DNA from: an uncultured Oscillospiraceae bacterium
GTDB taxonomy: Bacteria > Bacillota > Clostridia > Oscillospirales > Ruminococcaceae
Assembly (NCBI GenBank): GCA_949743955.1
Contig: CATJVQ010000026.1
Span: 62,001-126,000 of the forward strand
DNA: 64,000 nt
Reading direction: 5' to 3'
The translations under genes and the position numbers were made by a program. This document shows positions 26,545 to 35,684 of this stretch, one piece after another (the first letter of the stretch is position 1; every line of letters starts with the position of its first letter). The notes under the pieces were generated by a model. It was not told the DNA's origin and did no database searches. It saw only the letters and a list, made by a program, of their open reading frames with translations.

Positions 26545-28422
26545 TCAAGGCATATAGCAGATACTAATCTGGCGCTCATTGATTTCACGGATCTTCTCCG
26601 GAGCAACCTTGAAGTTGCGATCGATGTCCATCAGGCCATTAATTTCCTGCTGCACATCGGAAACCTGTGTATAACAGAAGCCGCAGACATAGGGCAGCTC
26701 CTTGATGGCGGTGGTAATATCGTCAAAGCGCTTGATAAAGGCTTCCTCGCCCTTCACCTTGTTGCCGTAGCCCCAGCCGCTGTCATCGTCCGTGAAGGTG
26801 ACGCCCGAAGCTGTGCGGCGCTCTTCTGCCGGACTGTCTGCGCTGCCGCTGTCATCGAAAGCGATGCCGCCGAACTCGCTGATGAGCACGGGCTGACCGC
26901 GGTAGGCGTAGCCGTCGGCAAGGGCAGACTTGAAGCGGCTGTGGTAGACCTTGTTCGAGAGAATATCATCCTTATACTTCGAGTAGCGCTCGAAGAAAAT
27001 GCGGCCGGACTCCTCATAATCGTGGAGGGTGAGAATGTCGGAGATGGTGTGCTCCCAGCCGTCGTTGACGATGACGGGACGCATCGAGTCAAACGCTTTC
27101 GTGAGGTAATAGATGGCCTCAGTAAAGTGCTGCTGCTTCTGCTCCGTCTTCACTTGGAGGATACCCCAGCTCTCGTTGAAGGGGGTCCAAGTGATGATGC
27201 AGGGATGGCTGTAATTCTGGCGGACAATCTCCATCCACTCAGAGGTAAACTCCTGCACGGCATAGTCGCTGAAGACGTAGGTGGAGGGCATCTCACTCCA
27301 GACGAGCATCCCCTTCACATCGCACCAGTAGAGGAAGCGCTCGTCCTCAGTCTTCTGATGCTTGCGCAGGCCGTTGTAGCCGAGCGCGTGGATCTTGTCG
27401 ATGTCCTCAATGAGGGCCTCCTCGCTCGGCGGGGTCAGATGGGAATCTCTCCAGTAGCCCTGATCGAGAATTAGGCGCTGATAGAGCGGCACGCCGTTGA
27501 GAAGGATCTTATCCCCGTCGATTCGGATTTCACGCATGCCGAAATAGGAGAGAACCTCATCCACAGTCTCCCCATCCCGCACGAGGCGGAGTGTCAGGTC
27601 ATAAAGGTCCGGGTTCTCCGGGCTCCAGAGCTTGATTCCCCGCGGCGTGACAGCGGTCGAAAGCAGGTCCACTTTCGTACGTACGTGCCCGTTCCAGACA
27701 GAAGCCGTCGCCGACGCGATAGGCACGCCGCCAAATTCGATATCGGCCGCCAGCACCAGCCCGTCACCGCCGAAGACATCGCACTCGATTTCAATGGCGT
27801 CCTCCGCCAGAATGGGCGTGAGCTTCACAGCCGTCACTGCGTCGGCCGGGAGGTACTCCATCCACACAGTCTTCCAGATACCGGTAGTCTGCACGTACCA
27901 GCAGTCAAAATTGTCCTTGATCCAACGCTGTTTGCCGCGCGGCTGCTGCTCGTCAAAACTGTCTTCCACCTTGACGACAACGGTATTCTCCCCCGCTTTT
28001 GCCAGCTTTGTAATATCCAGAGAGAAGCGGGCGTAGCCGCCGCGGTGGCTTCCGGCCAGTGCACCGTTCACCCACACACGGGTATAGAAATCGCTGCCCT
28101 CAAAATGCAGCAGGATACGCCCTGCGGTGAGCTTCGCGCTGTCCACGTCAACCTTGCGGCTGTACCAGACGTTCTCATGGGCTGTCTCATCGCCAATACC
28201 GCTCATCTTTGTCTCGTATGTAAACGGCACGTTGATCACGGTCTGTGCAGGCAGGGCGTTCTGCCAGCCCTTGATTTCGCCCGTGTTCTCATCATCGAAG
28301 GCGAAATCCCATTTCCCATTGAGATTGACCCATCCGTCGCGCACGAGCTGCGGCCTTGGATAATCCTTGCGATAACTTTTCAATTCATCCACCCCTGTGT
28401 CATCAACATTTTGTTCCTTCAA
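26545..28422 (-). CDS. Glycoside hydrolase family 2 (beta-galactosidase/beta-glucuronidase-like)
   Basis: YPRPQLVRDGWVNLNGKWDFAFD; sandwich, TIM-barrel HPCIITWTPFNESWG (acid/base NE), ISEFGG. Confidence 0.9.
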   Translation of the reverse strand: MKEQNVDDTGVDELKSYRKDYPRPQLVRDGWVNLNGKWDFAFDDENTGEIKGWQNALPAQTVINVPFTYETKMSGIGDETAHENVWYSRKVDVDSAKLTAGRILLHFEGSDFYTRVWVNGALAGSHRGGYARFSLDITKLAKAGENTVVVKVEDSFDEQQPRGKQRWIKDNFDCWYVQTTGIWKTVWMEYLPADAVTAVKLTPILAEDAIEIECDVFGGDGLVLAADIEFGGVPIASATASVWNGHVRTKVDLLSTAVTPRGIKLWSPENPDLYDLTLRLVRDGETVDEVLSYFGMREIRIDGDKILLNGVPLYQRLILDQGYWRDSHLTPPSEEALIEDIDKIHALGYNGLRKHQKTEDERFLYWCDVKGMLVWSEMPSTYVFSDYAVQEFTSEWMEIVRQNYSHPCIITWTPFNESWGILQVKTEQKQQHFTEAIYYLTKAFDSMRPVIVNDGWEHTISDILTLHDYEESGRIFFERYSKYKDDILSNKVYHSRFKSALADGYAYRGQPVLISEFGGIAFDDSGSADSPAEERRTASGVTFTDDDSGWGYGNKVKGEEAFIKRFDDITTAIKELPYVCGFCYTQVSDVQQEINGLMDIDRNFKVAPEKIREINERQISICYMP

Positions 28423-28518
28423 AACTCCTAAATTCCATATTTATACAGAAAATTTGTTTCAAAAGAACAATTCAAACTAGATCTTTCGTATCGAAACACC
28501 CTATTTGTTATAATGCTG

Positions 28519-28547
28519 ATTATATGCTATTCCATCCCATTCGTCAA
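28519..28547 (-). promoter_or_regulatory. Promoter of GH2 gene
   Basis: Minus strand TTGACG-N17-TATAAT. Confidence 0.7.
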
Positions 28548-28586
28548 CCTATTTTTCTCAATTTATTATCATTTTAACTAAATCTA

Positions 28587-28615
28587 TTGACTTTATGAAT
28601 ATCATCTGCTAGAAT
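28587..28615 (+). promoter_or_regulatory. Promoter of sugar ABC operon
   Basis: TTGACT-N17-TAGAAT. Confidence 0.65.
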
Positions 28616-28823
28616 AAAACTCGCCAGGTCGAAGATATCTATTTTATACAAACCACTTGGTTATGTCAGGAAAAAATAAAACAAAATGCTGTCTTTTGCT
28701 TTCAAAAAGCGGGATATTTGGGATAATCATCCTCTTTATCAATCTATTGGACAGTGATTTAGGATGTCAAAAGGGGTTCCCCTTTTGTTCATAAAATTCC
28801 ATAACTATATGGGAGGTCAAGAA

Positions 28824-30245
28824 ATGAAGAAACTGTTAATCGCTCTGCTCTGTGCCGGTTTGATGGTCTCGTCGTTCGCAGGCTGCGGCGGTGGCGGCGG
28901 TGGTTCTTCCGCTCCGGCGGCAGACAACAATGCTCCGGCGGCGGACAATAACGCTCCGGCGGCGGACAACAACGCTCCTGCGGCAGACGCGGGGGATGCA
29001 GCCGGTGATGCGGACGCGGCCGACGTCAACGACGACGGTACCGTCAACAACCCGGAAGCGGTCAAGGTTGACGAGAACAAGCTCGTGTTCTGGTCTCTCT
29101 TCTCCGGCGGCGACGGTGGGTTCATGGATCAGATTATCGCTGATTACAATGCCACCAGCCCGACCAAGCAGGTCCAGTCCATCATGCTCGTGTGGGCGGA
29201 CTACTACACCAAGCTCTCGACGGCTGTCGCCGCCAACAAGGGCCCGGACATCGGCGTTTCTCACCAGTCCCGTCTGGCTGAGCTTCGTCAGAACGGCGTC
29301 ATTGTTCCTGTCGACGATGCAGCGGCTGCGGCGGGTGTCAACTGGGGCAACTTTGGCCAGGTCCTGCAGGACGGCGTAACCTTCGAAGGCGAGAAATACG
29401 CTGTTCCGTTGGATGTTCACGCGGAAATCCTTTACTACAACAAGGACCTACTCGAAAAGGCCGGCATCCCTCTCGAGGCTGACGGTTCCGTGAAGATCGC
29501 CGATTTCGCCGACTTCAAAGCGATGCTTGCCAAGGCGAAGGACGCCAATCCCGACGGTACGGCTTTCTCTCTGCCGATGACCGGCGATGATCCGTGGCGT
29601 ATGTGGTGGGCCAACTACTTCCAGGTAGGCGGCACCCCAATCCTCAATGATGCGGGCGATCAGGTCACGATGGATAAGGCTGCTGCTGTTAAGGCTGCCG
29701 AGGACATTTACTCCCTGTATCAGGAAGGCCTTATCCAGGCCGGCATTGAGGACCATCAGAAGTACTTCCAGGGCGGCAGCGCTGTGTTCGAGCTCGGCGG
29801 CACTTGGGCGATCGGCGTTTATGAAGGAACCGACGGCTTCAATTACGGCGGCATGACGTATCCGAAGTTCTATAATAACCAGTCCTCCTACGCGGACATG
29901 CACACCTTTATCCTGCCCTTCAATAAGTCCCGCGACGAGGCGGATACCAACGCTTCCATGGAGTTCATCAACTACGCGACTTCTACCGGTGAAAACGTCT
30001 GGGCGCAGTCCGGCCAGATCGTGTCCAACACCGAAATCCTCAACAGCGACACGTTCAACTCCCTGCCCAACCGTGCCATCTACAAGGCCACTGCAGACAA
30101 CGCTGTCTTCGCTCCTCTGACCCCGTACTACGGCGCTATCAAGGACATTATGATCAAGTGCTGTGATACCATCTGGTCCGGTCAGACCGACGCGACTACC
30201 GCGATTGACGACATGTACTCTCAGATCGAGACTGCGATTCTCTAA
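28824..30245 (+). CDS. CUT1-type sugar ABC transporter substrate-binding lipoprotein
   Basis: Lipobox MKKLLIALLCAGLMVSSFAGCGGGG, SBP fold (FWSLFSGGDGGFMDQIIADYN...); start re-called to 28824. Confidence 0.92.
   Translation: MKKLLIALLCAGLMVSSFAGCGGGGGGSSAPAADNNAPAADNNAPAADNNAPAADAGDAAGDADAADVNDDGTVNNPEAVKVDENKLVFWSLFSGGDGGFMDQIIADYNATSPTKQVQSIMLVWADYYTKLSTAVAANKGPDIGVSHQSRLAELRQNGVIVPVDDAAAAAGVNWGNFGQVLQDGVTFEGEKYAVPLDVHAEILYYNKDLLEKAGIPLEADGSVKIADFADFKAMLAKAKDANPDGTAFSLPMTGDDPWRMWWANYFQVGGTPILNDAGDQVTMDKAAAVKAAEDIYSLYQEGLIQAGIEDHQKYFQGGSAVFELGGTWAIGVYEGTDGFNYGGMTYPKFYNNQSSYADMHTFILPFNKSRDEADTNASMEFINYATSTGENVWAQSGQIVSNTEILNSDTFNSLPNRAIYKATADNAVFAPLTPYYGAIKDIMIKCCDTIWSGQTDATTAIDDMYSQIETAIL
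28908..28991 (+). repeat. 21-bp tandem repeat encoding APAADNN linker
   Basis: gctccggcggcagacaacaat / gctccggcggcggacaataac / gctccggcggcggacaacaac / gctcctgcggcagac. Confidence 0.85.
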
Positions 30246-30261
30246 CTTCCGTCCTATCCGG

Positions 30262-30285
30262 GGGGCAGGCCTTCGGGCCTGCCCC
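30262..30285 (+). promoter_or_regulatory. GC hairpin with UUCG loop between SBP and permease (attenuator/mRNA stabiliser)
   Basis: GGGGCAGGCC-TTCG-GGCCTGCCCC followed by TTT. Confidence 0.7.
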
Positions 30286-30321
30286 TTTCGGGCAATAGGA
30301 TTTCAAAAGGAGGCAACCAAT

Positions 30322-31215
30322 ATGACCAAGGCAAAAGCGCAAAGGCAGGCCCGCGAGACTGCTACAGCCTTTGGGTTTCTCATCCCGTTCACCTTATTTT
30401 ATACTGTTTTCACCATCTGGCCGGTTATTCAGGGCGCCATTGTGAGCTTTCATAAGTGGGGGATCATGGGCCGGCAGAAGTTCAGCGGTCTTGCGAACTA
30501 TGCCAAGATGATGAAAGATCGTTTTTTCTGGGAATCTTTGGGGAATACTACAAAATTTACCATCATTACGGTTCCAATGCTGATTATATTGGCTGTCTCT
30601 CTTGCCCTGCTTGCCAACCGAAAATCCCGTCTGCAAAAGATGTACCGTGTCTGTTACTACATGCCGAACGTTCTTTCCGTTTCGGTTGTTTCGTTCCTAA
30701 CCATCTATATGGGTTCTCCCTATATGGGCTTTGTCAATGGACTGCTGCATACGCTCGGCGCGCCGAACAGCTTCGAGCCGCTGTGGTTAAAGGATCCAAA
30801 CCTTGTCTGGTTCACTATCTGCTGGATCACCGCATGGTGGACTGTCGGCTTCAGTATGATGCTCTACCTTTCCGCTTTACAGGAAATTTCTCCCGAAATT
30901 TACGAGGCCGCTGATATTGACGGCGCTACCAAGACCCGCCAGCTCTTCAATATCACGCTTCCTCTTCTTAAACCGACCACCTTCCTTGTACTATTGCTGC
31001 AAATCATCGCCTGCTACAAGGTGTTCGGCCAGATTTACATGATCACCAAAGGCGGCCCTGGCACCGTGACACGGCCCCTTATCCAGTACATATACGAAAC
31101 GGCGTTCACCAAAAATGACTTCGGCTACGCCGCTGCCATGTCCTATGCTCTGTTCCTGATTCTGGTGATTCTCTCTGTCATTCAAACGGCCGTGCAAAGG
31201 AGGAGTGAGGCATGA
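30322..31215 (+). CDS. Sugar ABC transporter permease (MalF/UgpA-like)
   Basis: Multi-TM; EAA-loop EISPEIYEAADIDGATKTRQLFNITLPLLKPT; ATG 30322 behind AAAGGAGG. Confidence 0.92.
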   Translation: MTKAKAQRQARETATAFGFLIPFTLFYTVFTIWPVIQGAIVSFHKWGIMGRQKFSGLANYAKMMKDRFFWESLGNTTKFTIITVPMLIILAVSLALLANRKSRLQKMYRVCYYMPNVLSVSVVSFLTIYMGSPYMGFVNGLLHTLGAPNSFEPLWLKDPNLVWFTICWITAWWTVGFSMMLYLSALQEISPEIYEAADIDGATKTRQLFNITLPLLKPTTFLVLLLQIIACYKVFGQIYMITKGGPGTVTRPLIQYIYETAFTKNDFGYAAAMSYALFLILVILSVIQTAVQRRSEA

Positions 31216-32039
31216 AAACAAAAACCTCCCCTGGAAAGATTATTCTGGAAGTCGTTTCTGTGATAATCGCTATTACTTTTATCACGCCGATTATCTGGGC
31301 GTTGGCGGTTTCCCTCAAATATGAGGGTATGCAGATTTCCAATACCTTCCAATGGTTTGCCCCTCCCTATACGCTGAACAACTACCCCGACATCATCCGC
31401 GGAACCTCCGTGCCGTACTGGCTTTTTAATAGCCTTTTCCTTGCGGTACTCTCCGTACTGATGACACTGCTCCTCTCCTCGATGGCAGCTTTCGCCATCG
31501 CCAAGCTCAAATTCAAGGGCAGCGGCGCGATGTATATGTATTTCCTGATGGGCCTGATGGTTCCGGGCGAGGCGACCATTGTCCCGCTATTCATCACCGT
31601 CAACGGTCTTAACCTCATCGACAGCTACGGCGGCATGCTCTTTCCGGGTATCGCGGGGTCGATGAATCTGATCATCATGATCACGTTTTTCAAGGGTATC
31701 CCGGACGAATTGATCGAGGCGGCCCATATCGACGGGGCTGGAAACCTCAACATCTTCTTCAACGTCATCCTTCCCCTTTCGAAGACCGTACTCGTAACGG
31801 TGGGTATCTTCTCCTTCCTCGGAAGCTGGAACAACTACCTCTGGCCTCTGCTTTGTGCAATGAGCGAGGGCATGTACACACTGCCCATCGGCATCCCGAC
31901 ACTGCTGAGCACGTATACGACGGATTACGTTATTCCGATGACGGCCAACATGGTCGCTTCCCTGCCCGCCATTATCCTGTATCTCATTTTCGAGAAACAG
32001 ATTGTGCAGGGCGTAGCGCTCTCCGGTATCAAGGGCTAA
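31212..32039 (+). CDS. Sugar ABC transporter permease (MalG/UgpE-like)
   Basis: EAA-loop GIPDELIEAAHIDGAGNLNIFFNVILPLSKT. Confidence 0.92.
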   Translation: MKTKTSPGKIILEVVSVIIAITFITPIIWALAVSLKYEGMQISNTFQWFAPPYTLNNYPDIIRGTSVPYWLFNSLFLAVLSVLMTLLLSSMAAFAIAKLKFKGSGAMYMYFLMGLMVPGEATIVPLFITVNGLNLIDSYGGMLFPGIAGSMNLIIMITFFKGIPDELIEAAHIDGAGNLNIFFNVILPLSKTVLVTVGIFSFLGSWNNYLWPLLCAMSEGMYTLPIGIPTLLSTYTTDYVIPMTANMVASLPAIILYLIFEKQIVQGVALSGIKG

Positions 32040-32040
32040 A

Positions 32041-32076
32041 AAATCCCGGCTCCTTCACCTGGAAGGAGCCGGATTT
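32041..32076 (+). terminator. Intrinsic terminator
   Basis: AAATCccGGCTCCTTC-acctg-GAAGGAGCCGGATTTCTTTT. Confidence 0.75.
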
Positions 32077-32148
32077 CTTTTGCCGGAGGTCCGGCTTTCT
32101 TTCACGAAAAATCTGCCGAATAGGAAAAGTGATAGGAGGAGATTTTTC

Positions 32149-33093
32149 GTGCTTCATCTGACCATAAGGGATCCAAAGAGTCTGTCCGTCATCTGCCACG
32201 CGCTCTCGACAGAACTGCGGCTGGATATCATCCGACTGCTGCAGCGCGATACGGTGAGCTGTCTGGAGCTCTCCAACAAGCTGGGGGTCGCGCTGTCCAC
32301 CATTTCATCAAATGTACGTGTTCTCGAAGACGCCGGACTGATTTCTACCACGCTCGTCCCCGCCAAGAATGGCTCTAAAAAGATGTGCTCCCTGACTTAT
32401 CTCGACGTCTCCATCCAGCTTGCTCCCAACGTTGTCCTTCCTCAGAACACGACGCATTATCAGGTGAGCATCCCTATCGGCAACTATATGGACTTCGATG
32501 TCGCGCCCTCCTGCGGGTTTGTTGTCGCCGAGGGAAATGTTTCCCTCTTTCCCGACACTCACTTTGACGACCCCAACTTTTTTATGGACCCGTCCCGCCT
32601 GCACGCGCAGCTCCTGTGGTTCCGATGCGGATATGTGGAGTACCGTGTCCCGATCGGGCACGACGCCCGCCCCCTAGGGATGAAGGCGCAGTCGATCTCC
32701 TTTTCCCTTGAACTGTGTTCCGAAGCCCCCGGCGCTAATATCCGGTGGCGTTCGGACATCACAATGTGGATAAACGGTATCGAAATCGGCACCTGGACCT
32801 GTCCGTCGGACTTCGGGGACCGGCGCGGCCTGCTCACGCCCCGGGAATGGATCCCTGACGCCACTCAGTATGGTATCCTCACAGAATGGACTGTCGATGA
32901 AGCGGGCAGTCACCTGAACCATGAACTCCTCTCCGACGCCACCATAGACGCGCTCCATCTTGACCATAAACAATTCGTCACGATGCGTATCGGCGTCAAG
33001 CCCACGAGCGAGAATATCGGCGGCATCAACATTTTTGGCGAGATGTTCGGCGATTATCCGCACTCTATTATAATGACTATTCGTTATAAATAA
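32149..33093 (+). CDS. ArsR-type winged-helix transcriptional regulator with large C-terminal beta-rich domain
   Basis: VICHALSTELRLDIIRLLQRDTVSCLELSNKLGVALSTISSNVRVLEDAGLI; GTG start at 32149 behind ATAGGAGGAG. Confidence 0.8.
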   Translation: MLHLTIRDPKSLSVICHALSTELRLDIIRLLQRDTVSCLELSNKLGVALSTISSNVRVLEDAGLISTTLVPAKNGSKKMCSLTYLDVSIQLAPNVVLPQNTTHYQVSIPIGNYMDFDVAPSCGFVVAEGNVSLFPDTHFDDPNFFMDPSRLHAQLLWFRCGYVEYRVPIGHDARPLGMKAQSISFSLELCSEAPGANIRWRSDITMWINGIEIGTWTCPSDFGDRRGLLTPREWIPDATQYGILTEWTVDEAGSHLNHELLSDATIDALHLDHKQFVTMRIGVKPTSENIGGINIFGEMFGDYPHSIIMTIRYK

Positions 33094-33111
33094 ATTAGAT
33101 AATCCTATTTG

Positions 33112-35472
33112 TTATACAGCTGTCTTCTGACGGATGGTAAAACGAGGCTCCCCTTCGGCCCAGTCGCAGTCGATTTCCGCTCCCGGAGACAGTTCGCCTC
33201 CCAGAAGCATCTCTGAAATCCGGTCCGATACATGCGAGGCTACCACACGGCGTATCTCACGCGCGCCGCTGCGCTGATGGAAGCCGAGCCGGGAAACCTC
33301 CTCCGCCAGTGCCGGGGTGAAGTGTGCGTGGACGCCTCTCTTTTCCAGCCGCCCCTCTAACAGGGAGAGTTCCCTTTCCGCAATAGCCCGCAGGGGGACG
33401 CTTCCCAGAGAAGAAAAGGTGATGACTTCATCCACACGCCCGAGCAGCTCCGGGCGCAGGAAGCGGCGCAGCTCCTGCTTTGCTCCGCTCGGGGAGTATG
33501 CCTCCCCCCCTTCCCCGCAGAAGCCGAAGCCCGTTCCCTGCTGTACACCCAGATTCGAGGTCAGGATAACGACCGTGTTGCGGAAGGATACACAGCGCCC
33601 CTGCGAGTCGGTGACCTCCCCCTCCTCCAGGATCTGCAGGAGGAGGTTGAAGATATCCGGGTGAGCCTTTTCGATCTCGTCGAGCAGTACAACGCTGTAT
33701 GGGTGCGTGCGTACACGCTCGGTGAGCAGTCCGCCGTCGTCGTGGCCGACATAGCCGGGAGGCGCGCCAACCAGTCGGGAGACAGCGTGCTTCTCCATAT
33801 ATTCGCTCATGTCCACGCGGATGAGATGTTTTTCGCTGCCGAAAAGCACCTGCGCGAGGGTGCGGGCCAGCTCTGTCTTGCCGACACCGCTCGGCCCCAG
33901 GAAGATAAACGATCCTACCGGACGCCGCTCGTCGCCCAGTCCGCTGCGCGCTCTGGCGACAGTGCGCGCCACGATCCCGACCGCCTCCTCCTGCCCGAAG
34001 ACGCGTGCGCACAGCGCATCTGTCAGCTCCCGAGCGCTGAGCGAAGCGCCGCTGTCCTCCGTGTTCACACCGGTGGAGAGTGTAATCAGGCGGCGGATAT
34101 CTTCGGGGGAGAGCGTGCGGCAGGCGGTCGGAGCCGCACCCAGCACGCTGCGCTGATAGTCGCCGGTCACGTCACGCGCGAGGGCCTGTGGGTTCAGCCT
34201 CGCCGCAAGGGAAAAGTTTTTGGCCCGCAGCGCCTCCTCCCGCCGCTGAAGGCGGCTGCCGCCGTCGATGAGGAGCATCGCGCACGCTTCGTCCAGAAGG
34301 TCGATCGCCTTATCCGGCAGGTACCGCTCCGGCAGGTACCGCCGGGACAGTTCCACCGCCGCCCGGACCGTCTCATCCGGTATAAGCATGCCATGGTGCT
34401 GTTCATACCGTTCGCGCACGCCCTGGATGATGCGCACCGCCTCCTCCGGAGAGGGCTCCTCCACCTGGACGCACTGGAAGCGCCTCTCGAGTGCGCAGTC
34501 CTTTTCGATGTGCCGGCGGTATTCCTTAATGGTTGTCGCGCCGATGAGCTGGATCTCCCCGCGTGCGAGCTGGGGCTTGAGGATATTCGCCGCGTCCACG
34601 GCCCCCTCCGCCGCGCCCGCCCCCATGATCATGTGGACTTCGTCAATAAACAGGATGACGTTCTGCGCCGCAGCCACCTCGTCCAGCAGCTTTTTGAAGC
34701 GCTCCTCGAATTCTCCCCGGTACTTGGTGCCCGCCACAAGAAGCGCTATATCCATGCTGTACACCTGCTTGCACAGGAGGCGGGCCGGGACTTTGCCGTC
34801 GGCGATGCGCTGGGCCAGCCCCTCGACAATCGCTGTCTTGCCCACTCCTGCCTCCCCCACCAGGCAGGGGTTATTTTTCTGCCTGCGCGAGAGCACCTGA
34901 AGCACACGCTGAAGCTCCCTCTCCCGCCCCACCATCGGATCCAGCATCCCCTGATGGGCAAGGGATGTGAGATTGCGGCAGAAGCGATCCAGCAGCGGCC
35001 GTTTGCCGGGAGCAGCGCGCGCGTCGGCGCGAACGGGTGCGGCCCCGCCCGAGAGAGAGCGGTACAGCGCCTCCGTATCCACGCCGCACAGCCGCAGAAA
35101 ACGCTGCGCGTAACACTCCGGCTCCTTGACACAGGCCATAAGGATGTGATCCGTGCCAGCGCTCTGCTGTCCGCATACCTTAGCATAGACAGATGCCGTC
35201 TCCAGAATGCGGTGCAGGCGGGGGGTGAAGTCAGCGGGAGTGAGCGTGCAGGGGCAGCCGTGGCCGACCGATTCGTCGAGCATCTTGTAGAGCCGGTCAT
35301 AGGTGACAGATTTATTGGGCGCGGCAAAATGGCAGATGTTCTCCTCGTCGCGCAGAATCCCCAGAAGGACGTGTTCGCTACCGACATAGGTGTGCCCCAG
35401 TTCCCCGGCAAGCGTGATGGCGGTGTTGAGCGCGTCGTTGGCCTTTGGTGTAAGTGAAGAAAAACGATACAA
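33112..35472 (-). CDS. clpC: ClpC/ClpA-type AAA+ ATPase
   Basis: Clp_N repeats, Walker A GEAGVGKT and GPSGVGKT, Walker B ILFIDEVH, VVLLDEIEKAH; UVR-like EEALRAKNFSLAARL. Confidence 0.85.
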   Translation of the reverse strand: MYRFSSLTPKANDALNTAITLAGELGHTYVGSEHVLLGILRDEENICHFAAPNKSVTYDRLYKMLDESVGHGCPCTLTPADFTPRLHRILETASVYAKVCGQQSAGTDHILMACVKEPECYAQRFLRLCGVDTEALYRSLSGGAAPVRADARAAPGKRPLLDRFCRNLTSLAHQGMLDPMVGRERELQRVLQVLSRRQKNNPCLVGEAGVGKTAIVEGLAQRIADGKVPARLLCKQVYSMDIALLVAGTKYRGEFEERFKKLLDEVAAAQNVILFIDEVHMIMGAGAAEGAVDAANILKPQLARGEIQLIGATTIKEYRRHIEKDCALERRFQCVQVEEPSPEEAVRIIQGVRERYEQHHGMLIPDETVRAAVELSRRYLPERYLPDKAIDLLDEACAMLLIDGGSRLQRREEALRAKNFSLAARLNPQALARDVTGDYQRSVLGAAPTACRTLSPEDIRRLITLSTGVNTEDSGASLSARELTDALCARVFGQEEAVGIVARTVARARSGLGDERRPVGSFIFLGPSGVGKTELARTLAQVLFGSEKHLIRVDMSEYMEKHAVSRLVGAPPGYVGHDDGGLLTERVRTHPYSVVLLDEIEKAHPDIFNLLLQILEEGEVTDSQGRCVSFRNTVVILTSNLGVQQGTGFGFCGEGGEAYSPSGAKQELRRFLRPELLGRVDEVITFSSLGSVPLRAIAERELSLLEGRLEKRGVHAHFTPALAEEVSRLGFHQRSGAREIRRVVASHVSDRISEMLLGGELSPGAEIDCDWAEGEPRFTIRQKTAV

Positions 35473-35623
35473 GCGATAACCTCCTGTAAACCCCTGTCAG
35501 GAATGCTGAAATCAATGATAAGTATAAAAGGGTATGCGGCGTCTTCGGAAAGAAGACGCCCAGAATCAGTATGGTCCCGCACCCCGGCTCTTATTCCGTA
35601 TCCCCATACGTAAAACGCCCGGA

Positions 35624-35651
35624 ACCAATTTACAGCGCATGGCATAGGATA
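35624..35651 (+). promoter_or_regulatory. SigmaK-like sporulation promoter
   Basis: AC-N17-CATAGGATA (consensus AC-N16/17-CATANNNTA), ~34 nt upstream of ATG 35685. Confidence 0.5.
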
Positions 35652-35684
35652 TGTTGAAATCTTTAATACAGGAGGCATTTTCTT

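Noticed and set aside
28500-33125. Shared CCTATTTGTTATA at ~28499 and ~33105
   Set aside because: The second copy overlaps the clpC stop codon; 13-bp match in AT-rich sequence could be chance
33661-35457. 598-aa plus-strand ORF over clpC
   Set aside because: Antisense open frame without family signature
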